Shown here in pieces: positions 51,175 through 60,795 of a DNA stretch of 64,000 nucleotides. The notes below the pieces were generated by a model that made no database searches, was not told the DNA's origin, and saw only the letters and a program-made list of their open reading frames with translations. This stretch comes from Ruminococcus sp. (GTDB taxonomy: Bacteria > Bacillota > Clostridia > Oscillospirales > Ruminococcaceae): assembly GCA_017624895.1 (NCBI GenBank), contig JAGAMB010000020.1, positions 1 through 64,000 of the forward strand, read 5' to 3'. The position numbers and the translations under genes were made by a program. Each line of letters begins with the position of its first letter. The stretch's first letter is position 1.

Positions 51175-52533
51175 TCAGTTTTTCAGGCTGTGCATAGGTG
51201 CAGGGATACGTCCGCCGCGGTTGATGAACTTGGCAGGGGATTTGTCCTTGACAGGCATAACAGGGCCGCTTCCGAGAAGTCCGCCGAATTCCAGTATTTC
51301 GCCCTCTTTTTTGCCCACAGCAGGAATAAGACGAACAGCTGTTGTCTTGGTGTTTACCATACCGATAGCAGCCTCATCAGCGATAATAGCTGAAATTGTT
51401 TCAGGAGATGTTTCACCGGGAACAACTATCATATCAAGTCCTACAGAGCAAACAGCAGTCATAGCTTCGAGCTTTTCAAGGCTGAGAACACCTGCAACAG
51501 CAGCGTCGATCATACCAGCGTCCTCGGAAACAGGGATAAATGCGCCTGAAAGTCCGCCGACAGTTGATGAAGCCATAACTCCGCCTTTTTTAACAGCATC
51601 ATTGAGCATAGCAAGGCAGGCTGTTGTACCGTGAGTACCGCACATTTCAAGTCCCATTTCTTCAAGGATATGTGCCACACTATCGCCTACAGCAGGTGTA
51701 GGAGCAAGTGAAAGGTCAACGATACCAAAGGGAACTCCAAGAAGCTCAGAGGCTCTTGCGCCTACAAGCTGTCCCATACGTGTGATCTTGAATGCTGTCT
51801 TTTTGATGATATCAGCAAGCTCATTTATTGATGCATCGGGATATTTGCTGAGAGCTGCGCGCACAACTCCGGGGCCTGATACACCAACGTGAATTTCGCA
51901 GTCAGGCTCGCCTACACCGTGGAAAGCGCCTGCCATAAAGGGGTTATCCTCAACGGCATTGCAGAACACGACAAGCTTAGCCGCACCGATACAGTCACGG
52001 TCAGCAGTTCTCTCGGCAGTTTCCTTTACGATTTCGCCCATAAGCTTAACAGCGTCCATATTTATACCCGACTTTGTAGAGCCGATATTTACAGATGAGC
52101 AGATATTCTGTGTAACATCAAGTGCCTCAGGGATAGAGCGTATAAGCGCCTCATCGCCTGCGGAGAAGCCTTTATGGACAAGTGCGGAATAGCCGCCTAT
52201 GAAGTTTACGCCGCAGGTATCGGCTGCTTTCTGGAGTGCTTTTGCGAATTTTACAGGGTTATCGTTGGGGCAGGCAGCCGCAAGCATAGCAATGGGAGTT
52301 ACGGAAATACGCTTGTTAACTATCGGAATACCGTATTCTTTTTCGATACGCTGTCCAACAGCTACGAGGTTTCCTGCCTTGGAAACGATTTTATTGTAAA
52401 CCTTTTCGCAAGCCTTGTCGATATCTGTATCAATACAGTCGAGTAGGGAAATACCCATAGTAATTGTACGTATATCAAGACATTCGTCCTGTATCATACG
52501 GATTGTTTCAAGTATATTATATACGTTAAGCAT
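51175..52533 (-). CDS. PFL-family protein (UPF0210/DUF711)
   Basis: 452 aa. The N-terminus [32 protein letters not shown] and the segments [17 protein letters not shown] and [12 protein letters not shown] are typical of UPF0210. The fold is related to pyruvate formate-lyase, but there is no glycyl-radical motif, and the activity is unknown. It is encoded directly downstream of an ACT-domain protein, an order conserved in many Firmicutes, suggesting amino-acid-linked control. Confidence 0.93.
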   Translation of the reverse strand: MLNVYNILETIRMIQDECLDIRTITMGISLLDCIDTDIDKACEKVYNKIVSKAGNLVAVGQRIEKEYGIPIVNKRISVTPIAMLAAACPNDNPVKFAKALQKAADTCGVNFIGGYSALVHKGFSAGDEALIRSIPEALDVTQNICSSVNIGSTKSGINMDAVKLMGEIVKETAERTADRDCIGAAKLVVFCNAVEDNPFMAGAFHGVGEPDCEIHVGVSGPGVVRAALSKYPDASINELADIIKKTAFKITRMGQLVGARASELLGVPFGIVDLSLAPTPAVGDSVAHILEEMGLEMCGTHGTTACLAMLNDAVKKGGVMASSTVGGLSGAFIPVSEDAGMIDAAVAGVLSLEKLEAMTAVCSVGLDMIVVPGETSPETISAIIADEAAIGMVNTKTTAVRLIPAVGKKEGEILEFGGLLGSGPVMPVKDKSPAKFINRGGRIPAPMHSLKN

Positions 52534-52558
52534 CTATAAAACCTCTCTTATACGTTTC

Positions 52559-52828
52559 TTATACATTGTGCATTGAGTTGAAGATATCCTCATGCATTGT
52601 GTGGATAGACAGACCAAGCTTTTCGCCAAGACTTGTCATATCATCAACAAGCTCGGAAAAGTCTGATGTCATACCAGTAATATCCACAAGCATGATCATA
52701 GCGAACATATCCTGCAAAACGCTCTGTGTTACCTCGATAACATTAACGCCTCTTTCGGAGCATACTCCGCTTACCTTGTGAAGAATACCCACATTATCCT
52801 TACCTATAACAGTTATAACAGCTCTCAT
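52559..52828 (-). CDS. ACT-domain protein (UPF0237)
   Basis: 89 aa, a single ACT/GcvR-type domain: MRAVITVIGKDNVGILHKVS, then ERGVNVIEVTQSVLQDMFAM, then FSELVDDMTSLGEKLGLSI. Such proteins sense amino acids. The frame extends to 52855, but AAGGAGG is spaced for ATG 52828. It precedes the PFL gene by 25 bp. Confidence 0.95.
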   Translation of the reverse strand: MRAVITVIGKDNVGILHKVSGVCSERGVNVIEVTQSVLQDMFAMIMLVDITGMTSDFSELVDDMTSLGEKLGLSIHTMHEDIFNSMHNV

Positions 52829-53009
52829 AAAAATAAACCTCCTTGAAGTTGACAAAAATTTATCATACTCTATTATAACATATAAATATGAAAAAATAAA
52901 GGGGTATTATTAATTTTATTTTTTAATCTGTAATTTTTTGCAGAAAAGGTAGAAATTAATATGAAAATATGTTATAATAGAATAAATTCTTCTGAAACGA
53001 GGTGTTATT

Positions 53010-53855
53010 TTGCAGCTGATCGACTGTCATACACACACGCAATACTCTATGGACTCCGAGGCTGATGTAAGGGCGATGATCGAAAGGGCAAGAGAGCTTG
53101 ACTTAGCCGCCTATGCCATCACCGACCATTGTGAATGCAGCTGTTGGTATCCTGAGGAGCATTATGAAAATACAGAGCTGTTTGACTATTTCAATTGCAA
53201 GGATGATTTTGAGGCTTCTCTTTCTGCTGTTACAGCGTTAAAAGAGGAGTATAAGGGTTTTAATCTTCTTTGCGGCACGGAGCTGGGGCAGCCCCTTGCC
53301 GATCTTGATATAGCGGAAAAGTGTGTATCTGATTCCCGACTTGATTTTGTTATAGGTTCAATTCATCAGGTAGCAAATGAAAAGGATTTCTTCTACATAA
53401 ACTATTATCATATGTCAACAGATGAAATAAACAGACTTCTTGAGAGATATTTTACAGAGGTTTACGAGCTTTGTAAATGGGGTAAGTTCGATGTTCTCGG
53501 TCATCTTACCTACTGTTTGCGTTATATGAAGATACGGAACAATATTACTCCCAATATGAAGCTTTTTGATGAGATCATAGCCGAAAGTCTGCGTACTGTT
53601 GCTCAAAAGGGCAAGGGCATCGAAATAAACACATCGGGTATACGACAGGGCTTCGGGACAACTTTCCCATCACTAAAATATATAAAGCTTTTCCGTGAAT
53701 TTGGCGGAAAAATCATATCCATAGGCTCTGACGCCCATAAAGTCCGCGATTTAGGGGCAAATATAGCCGACGGTGCAGAGCTTGCAAAAGCGGCAGGCTT
53801 CAATGAAATATGCTATTTCAAAAAAAGACAGCCTGTATTTATCAGAATAAGCTGA
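53010..53855 (+). CDS. PHP-family histidinol-phosphatase-like phosphoesterase
   Basis: 281 aa. Metal ligands are visible in DCHTHTQYSMDS (H-x-H), AITDHCE, GTELGQP, IGSIHQV, LGHLTY and GSDAHKV, the full PHP set as in HisK/HisJ. It probably hydrolyses histidinol phosphate in histidine synthesis, although no his genes are adjacent. Start TTG 53010 follows CGAGGTG; there is no ATG near the conserved start. Confidence 0.9.
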   Translation: MQLIDCHTHTQYSMDSEADVRAMIERARELDLAAYAITDHCECSCWYPEEHYENTELFDYFNCKDDFEASLSAVTALKEEYKGFNLLCGTELGQPLADLDIAEKCVSDSRLDFVIGSIHQVANEKDFFYINYYHMSTDEINRLLERYFTEVYELCKWGKFDVLGHLTYCLRYMKIRNNITPNMKLFDEIIAESLRTVAQKGKGIEINTSGIRQGFGTTFPSLKYIKLFREFGGKIISIGSDAHKVRDLGANIADGAELAKAAGFNEICYFKKRQPVFIRIS

Positions 53856-53895
53856 TTTTGGCAATATATCGTATTATGCGGATTGCCTGAATTGA

Positions 53896-53956
53896 ATCTC
53901 CGAAAACCTTGCTTACGGCTTTATTTTGCTGTTGCTTCGGTTTTGGGAGAATCCTG
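53896..53956. repeat. Short inverted-repeat element
   Basis: ATCTCCGAAAACC mirrors GGTTTTGGGAGAATCCTG. Inner sequence also pairs (AACCTTGCTTACGGC, GCTGTTGCTTCGGTT partly). It belongs with the copies at 37978 and, more distantly, 31839 and 41057. Confidence 0.5.
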
Positions 53957-53988
53957 AATATATATATCAATGAAAGGATTTGAAGAAA

Positions 53989-54468
53989 ATGAAAAATGAA
54001 ATTATCAGATTATTACAGCAGAACGCCCGTATGTCAGCGGAAGCTATCGGAGAAATCCTCGGCATATCAGCTGCCGCCGCTGCCTCAGAAATAGAAAAGC
54101 TTGAAAAAGACGGCGTAATCAAGGGGTATAGTGTTATTCTTGATGACGATAAATATGATAAATCCATTGTTCAGGCTACAATTCAGCTTAAAGTCACACC
54201 ACAGCGTGACTGCGGCTTTGACGATATTGCAAAGACAATTATGATGTATAACGAGGTTGAAAGTGTAAGCCTTATGTCATCCGGTGCATACGACCTCTCC
54301 GTTGAGGTAAGAGGAAATAACCTGAAAGATGTTGCAATGTTTGTTTCCGAGCGTCTTGCTACTATTGAGGGGATTCTCTCCACATCAACTCATTTTATAC
54401 TGAAAAAGTATAAGGAAAAGGGAATTTTCATCGACAGCGATGAAGTGGATGAAAGGGGACTGTGTTAA
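53989..54468 (+). CDS. Lrp/AsnC-family transcriptional regulator
   Basis: 159 aa. Helix-turn-helix IIRLLQQNARMSAEAIGEIL then AAAASEIEKLEKDGVIKGY. The RAM (ACT-like) effector domain includes MYNEVESVSLMSSGAYDLSV. The AAAGGA site is spaced for ATG 53989, not for TTG 53980. It abuts the aminotransferase gene with no gap, so it may control it in response to an amino acid. Confidence 0.94.
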   Translation: MKNEIIRLLQQNARMSAEAIGEILGISAAAAASEIEKLEKDGVIKGYSVILDDDKYDKSIVQATIQLKVTPQRDCGFDDIAKTIMMYNEVESVSLMSSGAYDLSVEVRGNNLKDVAMFVSERLATIEGILSTSTHFILKKYKEKGIFIDSDEVDERGLC

Positions 54469-55656
54469 GTGATAGATTATGATAAAGTTCTTTCTGACAA
54501 AGTGAAAAGTATAAAGCCTTCCGGTATACGTAGATTTTTCGACATTGCCTCTACAATGGAGGGCGTAATCTCCCTTGGTGTTGGCGAGCCTGACTTCTCA
54601 ACTCCATGGGTTATACGTAAGGCGGCTATAAAGGTGCTGGAGCGCAAGCAGGTAGTTTATGGCCCTAATCTTGGTATTGCTCCTCTCCGTCAGGCTATAT
54701 CAGACAGATTGAAAAAAAAGCATGGGGTAGAGTATGATTCTGAAAATCAGATTATAGTTACTGTAGGCGGTTCTGAGGCTATTGACCTTGCGATTCGCGG
54801 TTTGATAAATCAGGGCGATGAAGTGCTTGTGGTTGAACCTTGTTTTGTTTGCTATGCGCCACTTGTGGAGCTTGCCGGCGGTGTAGCTGTGCCTGTTCTG
54901 ACACGTATCGAAAACAATTTCAAGCTTACCGTTGAAGATTTAAAGGATAAGGTGACAGAACGCACAAAGCTGCTTATACTGCCATTCCCGAATAATCCCA
55001 CAGGTGCGATTATGACAAGGGAGGATCTGGAGCCTATTGCTGAATTTCTCCGCGGTACTGATATAATGGTACTTTCCGACGAGATCTATTCTGAGCTTAC
55101 ATACGGCAGAAAGCATTGTTCAATAATTGAGCTGCCCGATATGGCTGAGCGTACTATATATGTCAACGGCTTTTCAAAGGCATACGCTATGACAGGCTGG
55201 AGATTAGGCTATGTAGCTGCTCCGGAGCCGATTATCCACCAGGTTTTCAAGATACATCAGTACGGCATTATGTGCAGCCCGTACATCAGCCAGAATGCGG
55301 CAATTGAGGCTCTTACCTCCTGCGATAATGAGGTTGCGGCAATGGTCAAGGAGTATAATGTCCGCAGAAACTATCTTGTAAATGAATTTAACAGACTTGG
55401 ACTGACTTGCTTTAATCCTGAGGGTGCATTTTATGTATTCCCCTGCATAAAGAGTACGGGACTTACAAGTGAGGAGTTTTGCGAAAGACTTCTCTTTGAG
55501 GAGAAAGTTGCAGTAGTTCCCGGAAGTGCATTCGGTGACTCCGGAGAGGGATATATAAGAATATCCTACGCTTATTCATTGAAGCACCTTATGGAGGCTA
55601 TTTCACGAATTGAGAAGTTCATAAACAGCCTTGGAGGCGAGAAAAATGAGGGTTAA
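54469..55656 (+). CDS. PLP-dependent class I/II aminotransferase
   Basis: 395 aa. The fold-type I signature is NGFSKAYAMTGWRLGYVAAP, with the PLP Lys in SKAYAMTGWR. NPTGAIMTRED and LSDEIYSELTY (Asp/Tyr contacts) and a C-terminal SGEGYIRISYA (carboxylate Arg) are also present. It is of the AspC/PatA type; the exact amino acid is unknown. Start GTG 54469 directly follows the Lrp gene stop. Confidence 0.93.
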   Translation: MIDYDKVLSDKVKSIKPSGIRRFFDIASTMEGVISLGVGEPDFSTPWVIRKAAIKVLERKQVVYGPNLGIAPLRQAISDRLKKKHGVEYDSENQIIVTVGGSEAIDLAIRGLINQGDEVLVVEPCFVCYAPLVELAGGVAVPVLTRIENNFKLTVEDLKDKVTERTKLLILPFPNNPTGAIMTREDLEPIAEFLRGTDIMVLSDEIYSELTYGRKHCSIIELPDMAERTIYVNGFSKAYAMTGWRLGYVAAPEPIIHQVFKIHQYGIMCSPYISQNAAIEALTSCDNEVAAMVKEYNVRRNYLVNEFNRLGLTCFNPEGAFYVFPCIKSTGLTSEEFCERLLFEEKVAVVPGSAFGDSGEGYIRISYAYSLKHLMEAISRIEKFINSLGGEKNEG

Positions 55657-56506
55657 GGCGGCGGCTAAGATTAATCTTGCCCTTGATGTTACCGGGAAGC
55701 TCCCCAACGGTTATCACACCATTGAAAGCGTATTCCAGACCGTGGGGCTTTATGATGAAGTTTCTGTAGAGCTGACGGGGGAAGGGATTGCGCTCACCTG
55801 CGAAGTACCCGAAAAATTTGCACAGTCTGATGAAATTCCCTGTGACGAACGCAATATAGCATATAAAACGGCGTGTAAATTCCTTGATGAAAACGGAATT
55901 GACAAGGGCTGTCGTATTCATATAAAAAAAGGCATACCATCACAGGCAGGAATGGGCGGCGGAAGTACCGACGCGGCGGCTGTTATATACTGTTTAAGCG
56001 AGCTTACGGGGAAAAGTTTTTCTGCGCCTGAAAAAATCGGTGCAGATGTACCATTTTTCCTCACAGGCGGTACTGCATTTGTTGAGGGTATCGGGGAGAA
56101 AATCGCTCCCATAGCCGATTTCAGCGGAAAAATCCTTGTTATAGCAAAGGGCAGAGAGGGAGTTTCTACCGTTGAAGCATACGGCGCAGTTGATTCCCTT
56201 GAAAATCCTGTTCACACCGATGTAAAAGGGCTTGTTAAGGCGATTTCTGACGGCTCCGATGATGTTTACAGCTGTATCGGCAATCTTTTTGAGGACGCGA
56301 TACAGCTCGATGAAGTGGACGATATAAAGAAAAAAATGACCGCACAGGGAGCTTGTGCGGCTTGTATGACGGGCAGCGGCTCGGCGGTTTTCGGTATATT
56401 TGAAACAAGGGAAAAAGCCGCGGAGTGTGCGAATGTCCTTGAAAAGTCGGGATATTTTGCCGAGGTCTGCGAAACTGTTGATAAGGCGTTTATTTTAGTT
56501 GAATAA
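55646..56506 (+). CDS. ispE: 4-diphosphocytidyl-2-C-methyl-D-erythritol kinase
   Basis: 286 aa, MEP isoprenoid pathway. AAAKINLALDVTGKLPNGYH is the substrate-side signature, SQAGMGGGSTDAAAVIY the GHMP ATP loop, and CMTGSGSAVFGIF the third GHMP motif. ATG 55646 overlaps the aminotransferase end by 11 bp and follows GGAGGCGAG. An in-frame GTG or ATG further upstream would extend deeper into the aminotransferase gene. Confidence 0.96.
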   Translation: MRVKAAAKINLALDVTGKLPNGYHTIESVFQTVGLYDEVSVELTGEGIALTCEVPEKFAQSDEIPCDERNIAYKTACKFLDENGIDKGCRIHIKKGIPSQAGMGGGSTDAAAVIYCLSELTGKSFSAPEKIGADVPFFLTGGTAFVEGIGEKIAPIADFSGKILVIAKGREGVSTVEAYGAVDSLENPVHTDVKGLVKAISDGSDDVYSCIGNLFEDAIQLDEVDDIKKKMTAQGACAACMTGSGSAVFGIFETREKAAECANVLEKSGYFAEVCETVDKAFILVE

Positions 56507-56513
56507 AGTTTAA

Positions 56514-56533
56514 GGGCGGTCGATTGACCGCCC
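56514..56533. terminator. Terminator between ispE and ilvE
   Basis: GGGCGGTC/GACCGCCC perfect 8-bp stem with a GATT loop between convergent genes. T-runs are modest. Confidence 0.65.
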
Positions 56534-56545
56534 ATTATATTTATC

Positions 56546-57613
56546 TTACTTAACCTCAACAGTCCAGTTGAATGTATCCTCAACCTTGCCCCACTGGATG
56601 CCTGTCATTGTATCGTAGAGCATCTGTGAGATTGCACCAATCTTGTTATCGTTGATTTCCATAACCTTGTCGTTCCACTTGAGATGACCAACAGGAGAGA
56701 TAACAGCAGCTGTACCTGTACCGAATACCTCGTCAAGCTTGCCTGCATCGTAAGCGTCAGCGATTTCCTGAATGGAGATACGTCTTTCGGAAACCTTGAT
56801 TCCCTTGGACTTGCAGACCTCGATAGCGGACTTTCTTGTGATACCGGGAAGAATTGAACCCTGGAGTGCAGGAGTTACAACCTCGCCGTCGATAACGAAG
56901 AAGATATTCATTGCGCCAACTTCCTCGATGTACTTCTGCTCAACACCGTCAAGCCAGAGAACCTGTGCATAGTTCTGCTTGTGAGCCTCGTCCTGACCGA
57001 TGAGAGATGCAGCGTAGTTGCCGCCTGTCTTAGCATAACCCATACCGCCTCTTACAGCGCGGACATACTTGTTCTCAACATAGATGCTTACGGGATTAAG
57101 ACCGCTTGCGTAGTAAGCGCCTGAGGGTGAAAGGATTATCATAAAGAGATAGTGGTCGCCGGGCTTAACTCCAAGGAAGGGATCGCAGGCAAAGATAAAT
57201 GGACGGATGTAAAGTGATTCGCCATCCTTTGAGGGAACCCAGTCCTTTTCAATTTTGAGAAGCTCCATAAGACCTTCCATAGCCATATCAACAGGAAGCT
57301 CAGGGATAACGAGTCTTTCGTTTGACTGGTTAAGTCTTTTGAAGTTTTCCTCAGGACGGAAAAGCTGGATTTTGCCGTCAGCTGTACGGTAAGCCTTCAG
57401 ACCCTCGAAAACTGTCTGACCGTAGTGAAGACACATAGCGGCAGGTGAAAGCTCAATAGGAGCGTAAGGTCTGATTTCGGCATCGTGCCAGCCCTGACCT
57501 TCATCGTAGGACATAACAAACATATAGTCTGTGAAAATGTGACCAAAGCCGAGAGCCTGGTCAGGAGTGGGCTTAGCCTTTAAATTCTGTGATTCAATAA
57601 ATTTGATTTCCAT
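56546..57613 (-). CDS. ilvE: Branched-chain amino acid aminotransferase
   Basis: 355 aa, fold-type IV PLP enzyme for Val/Leu/Ile. The PLP Lys is in [47 protein letters not shown] and [13 protein letters not shown] are BCAT signatures, and the length is that of the eukaryote-like BCAT branch (about 350 aa). The ribosome site is AAAGAGG 9 nt before the ATG. Confidence 0.97.
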   Translation of the reverse strand: MEIKFIESQNLKAKPTPDQALGFGHIFTDYMFVMSYDEGQGWHDAEIRPYAPIELSPAAMCLHYGQTVFEGLKAYRTADGKIQLFRPEENFKRLNQSNERLVIPELPVDMAMEGLMELLKIEKDWVPSKDGESLYIRPFIFACDPFLGVKPGDHYLFMIILSPSGAYYASGLNPVSIYVENKYVRAVRGGMGYAKTGGNYAASLIGQDEAHKQNYAQVLWLDGVEQKYIEEVGAMNIFFVIDGEVVTPALQGSILPGITRKSAIEVCKSKGIKVSERRISIQEIADAYDAGKLDEVFGTGTAAVISPVGHLKWNDKVMEINDNKIGAISQMLYDTMTGIQWGKVEDTFNWTVEVK

Positions 57614-57629
57614 TGTTTTATACCTCTTT

Positions 57630-57773
57630 TTAATATAACTCGGATTTGTTGGCGGAGAAGTAATTCTTTTCGTAAATTTTCTTACATATCACTGTTCCTA
57701 CAGCAGCTGCACTTACAAGCAATGCTGCAGCGGAAAGGGAGACGGTCAGTGCAATAACAGCTTTTTTTGACAT
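57630..57773 (-). CDS. 47-aa single-helix membrane protein
   Basis: [20 protein letters not shown] begins the protein, followed by [12 protein letters not shown] and a polar tail [12 protein letters not shown]: one transmembrane helix with Lys on both sides. ACGGAGG sits 8 nt before ATG 57773. It lies 16 bp upstream of ilvE on the same strand. No family is recognised. The longer frame to 57842 lacks a ribosome site. Confidence 0.6.
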   Translation of the reverse strand: MSKKAVIALTVSLSAAALLVSAAAVGTVICKKIYEKNYFSANKSELY

Positions 57774-57932
57774 AATGATACCTCCGTAAGCAAATTCATA
57801 TTTGGACATAATGCGGAGCAGCTCCTGCAAAGATATCCACACAATAATTATAGCATATTTTTTTTATAATTTCTATAAAATCGCAATAAAATCCTGTACA
57901 AAATAAATTGCGTATTTCCTTGCGTTTTTGTA

Positions 57933-58544
57933 TTATTCGTCGTATTCGCGTACACGGAGAACTGCTCCAAGAGATTGTGCAACCTTGCGTGAAGCCTCGA
58001 TCTGCTCAGGTGGGATAACGTCAACTACCGACATAACAACATGAGATTTTCCCGTTTTTACGCAGTCTGCGGTGAATTTGTGCATAGCCTCCCAAGCATT
58101 TTCATATTTTGGACGGGTTACTTTCATATACTCATCTTTAGTGCCTGCGTTAAGGCTTATGGAGATGGTGTCGATAATCTCGCAAAGTTCCTCTGCAATG
58201 GGGCGATTGTTCACTAAATCGCCAAGGCCGTTGGTGTTAAGGCGGAATTTTACTGTTTCGCAGTTGGATTTCAGCCATTTTGCCGTTTCAAGAAGTGCGT
58301 CAAGGCGGCAGGTCGGCTCTCCGAAGCCACAGAAAATAACCTCGTTATATGCGGATAAATCGCGCTTTGAGAGGTCAGCTCTGATTTCCTCCATTGTCGG
58401 CTCATGTTCAAGCCAGAGTGGATCTGAGCCATATGCACCGTCGCTGTTATTTCTTATGCAGAATGTACAAGCGCAAGGGCATTGATTTGTTAAATTCAGA
58501 TAAAGGTTATTTCCTACCTCGTAGGATATTGTCATTGCTTTCAT
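57933..58544 (-). CDS. TatD family-associated radical SAM protein
   Basis: 203 aa. Radical SAM motif C-x3-C-x2-C in NQCPCACTFCIRN, followed by VIFCGFGEPTCRLDALLE (the GGE-like motif) and RLNTNGLGD. It matches the small YfkA/B-like group called TatD-associated radical SAM. The substrate is unknown. TatD itself lies at 61699, on the other strand and not adjacent. AAGGAGA spacing favours ATG 58544 over 58550 and the longer frame to 58607. Confidence 0.92.
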   Translation of the reverse strand: MKAMTISYEVGNNLYLNLTNQCPCACTFCIRNNSDGAYGSDPLWLEHEPTMEEIRADLSKRDLSAYNEVIFCGFGEPTCRLDALLETAKWLKSNCETVKFRLNTNGLGDLVNNRPIAEELCEIIDTISISLNAGTKDEYMKVTRPKYENAWEAMHKFTADCVKTGKSHVVMSVVDVIPPEQIEASRKVAQSLGAVLRVREYDE

Positions 58545-58564
58545 TTTCATTCTCCTTTTTTGGA

Positions 58565-59701
58565 TTACCTTATATAAATTCTCGGTACACGCTTTGAAAT
58601 GCCGCATACCACTTCATAGCCGATAGTGCCGTAAATTGAGGCAAGCTCGTCGGCTGTGATCATATCGTCGCCGTCTTTGCCTATGAGGGTTACAATATCT
58701 CCCGATTTCGCCTCGGCAACATCGGAAACGTCGATCATCAGCTGATCCATACAAACTCTGCCGACAATGCGGCATCTTTTTCCGTGAACGAGGATCTCGC
58801 CCTTTGAGGAGAGCAATCTCGAATAGCCGTCGGCATAGCCTATGGTTACAGTTGCAATGCGCATTTTGCGGTCAGTTGTAAAGGTTCTGCCGTAGCTGAT
58901 ACATTGACCTGCTTCAACAGTCTTGACCTGCGATATAACAGCTTTAAGCTCCATAACAGGCGCAAGTCCCTCAGGAATATCAAGGGAGATATCGGGGTGA
59001 AGTCCGTAGAGGATAATTCCTGCACGGGAAAGAGTGCTTTCCGCAGAGTTTCTGTAGCAGGTAGCCGCGCTGTTCATAAAATGGACATGGGGCAGCGTTA
59101 TTCCGCGGCTTATGAGTATATCTCTTACATCGAGGATAAATTTCTCCTGCCTGTCGGTATATGCGATATTGTCGGAGGAATCGCTGTCAGCAACGGCAAA
59201 ATGAGTGTATATGCCCTCGATTTTGATTTTGTCAATTTCCATGATCCGCATTATTTCATCGGCACATTCCTGCGGTGTGTCGTATTTCAAGCCGATACGT
59301 CCCATTCCTGTGTCGATTTTTATATGGCAGCGTATAGGCTCAGGTGTATTCTGGGTGAGCGTCTTGGCATAATCGGCGGAAACAACTCCCTGAATTATAT
59401 TGTACATAGAAATCTCGTGGGCGTATTCTCCGGGAGTAAAGCCGAGAATGAGAATTTCGGCATCAGGGCAGAATTTCCGCACAGCAATTGCCTCGTCAAG
59501 ATTAGATACAGCGAAATATTTAACTCCGCAGTCGTGGGCAAGACAGCGGATAATATGCTCATCGCCGTGACCGTAAGCGTCAGCCTTTACAACAGCCATC
59601 ACATCTGTTTTGGGGGAGTTGAGGCTTCTGATTATATTGTAGTTTTTTCTGAGCTGAGGGAGTGATACCTCTGCCCAAGCGCGTTTGAGATATGGTTTCA
59701 T
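58565..59701 (-). CDS. alr: Alanine racemase
   Basis: 378 aa. It makes D-alanine for peptidoglycan. The PLP Lys39 is in VMAVVKADAYGHG. The catalytic Tyr is in GQCISYGRTFT and the PLP-phosphate region includes MNSAATCYR. VGRVCMDQLMIDVSD is a signature block. AAAGGATAATG is spaced for ATG 59701; the frame continues to 59779 without a ribosome site. It ends 20 bp upstream of the radical SAM start, so they may be co-transcribed. Confidence 0.96.
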   Translation of the reverse strand: MKPYLKRAWAEVSLPQLRKNYNIIRSLNSPKTDVMAVVKADAYGHGDEHIIRCLAHDCGVKYFAVSNLDEAIAVRKFCPDAEILILGFTPGEYAHEISMYNIIQGVVSADYAKTLTQNTPEPIRCHIKIDTGMGRIGLKYDTPQECADEIMRIMEIDKIKIEGIYTHFAVADSDSSDNIAYTDRQEKFILDVRDILISRGITLPHVHFMNSAATCYRNSAESTLSRAGIILYGLHPDISLDIPEGLAPVMELKAVISQVKTVEAGQCISYGRTFTTDRKMRIATVTIGYADGYSRLLSSKGEILVHGKRCRIVGRVCMDQLMIDVSDVAEAKSGDIVTLIGKDGDDMITADELASIYGTIGYEVVCGISKRVPRIYIR

Positions 59702-59751
59702 ATCATTATCCTTTCGAGTTATTAAAAAACAGTTACAAGCTGAAAAAAAAC

Positions 59752-59780
59752 TTGCAAATTTATGCAATATATGATACAAT
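59752..59780 (+). promoter_or_regulatory. Promoter of the SLOG gene
   Basis: TTGCAA (59752-59757), a 17-bp spacer, then TACAAT (59775-59780). Confidence 0.65.
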
Positions 59781-59823
59781 TAAAAGTAATTGAACAGGAT
59801 AATTCCTGCAAAGAGGTGAATTG

Positions 59824-60519
59824 ATGTTTTATTCAGAGCTGACAGGTATGCCTGTATATCATACAGACGAGGTATGTATACGGAAAGAAACTGCTGTATG
59901 CGTCACAGGACACCGTACAAAGTCGATAAAGCCATACAGGGACAATCCCGAAAATTTCGGGATAACCTGCTATGCTGCAAAGCTTATGCTTGACAGATAT
60001 ATCAGTATAGTTATGAAAAAAGGCTATACAACGCTGCTTTCCGGACTTGCGGAGGGGACGGATCTATGGGCGGCTGAACGTGTTCTTTTTCACAAAAGGT
60101 ATGAAAAGGAAAGGCGGCTCATTGGTGTTATGCCTTATATGAGCCATTTCAACGGCTTTAAGGCGAATAATATTGAGCTGCTGCGTCTTGTTGAACGTCA
60201 CGCAGATATGCTGGTCACGACCTGCAATAATGTCAATATGACATATGGCAGAAAGCAGACGCCGCTGACCGATCCCACCATATATAAGAAGCGTAATTAT
60301 TATATGGTAGACAACAGCGCGGTTGTTATTGCTTTTTACAACGAAAGCAACCCTCGTTCCGGAACAGGTCAGACCGTGAGATATGCCCGGCAGCTTGGTC
60401 ATCTGGTTTTATGCTTTGACAACGATGATATCCATCGGCTTCTTGACAGGGCAGGCCTTGATAAGATGGCTATATACAATGAGCTGAAAAAACTCAAGCT
60501 GAATGTGCCGAAACCTTAG
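59824..60519 (+). CDS. SLOG-family protein (DUF1273/YpsA-like)
   Basis: 231 aa. The Rossmann-like SLOG fold is shown by AVCVTGHRTKSIKPY, then YTTLLSGLAEGTDLWAAERV and RNYYMVDNSAVVIAFYNES, then SGTGQTVRYARQLGHLV. SLOG domains bind nucleotides or their derivatives, and YpsA-type proteins affect cell division or stress tolerance. The role here is unknown. ATG 59824 has AGAGGTG 6 nt before it; the preceding TTG is too close. Confidence 0.87.
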   Translation: MFYSELTGMPVYHTDEVCIRKETAVCVTGHRTKSIKPYRDNPENFGITCYAAKLMLDRYISIVMKKGYTTLLSGLAEGTDLWAAERVLFHKRYEKERRLIGVMPYMSHFNGFKANNIELLRLVERHADMLVTTCNNVNMTYGRKQTPLTDPTIYKKRNYYMVDNSAVVIAFYNESNPRSGTGQTVRYARQLGHLVLCFDNDDIHRLLDRAGLDKMAIYNELKKLKLNVPKP

Positions 60520-60795
60520 CTGCTGCAAAGCCCTACTATATTATAGCACAATCTCAGAAATTTGCAAGCCTTTTTTGAGATGTGCTGTACAACAGCAGAA
60601 TAATTCAACCGACAGTTTACGACATTTTTCAACAATTTATTTTATAACCTTACTGTTGAAAAGTTGAAAACTATGTTGATTGACAGCTTTGCGTAATAAT
60701 TTATTAACATCAGGCTTGGGAAAAATTTTTTTATTCATAAACAATGAATAAAATATTTCTAAAATTATACTATAAGTTATTGGAGGAGAACTATT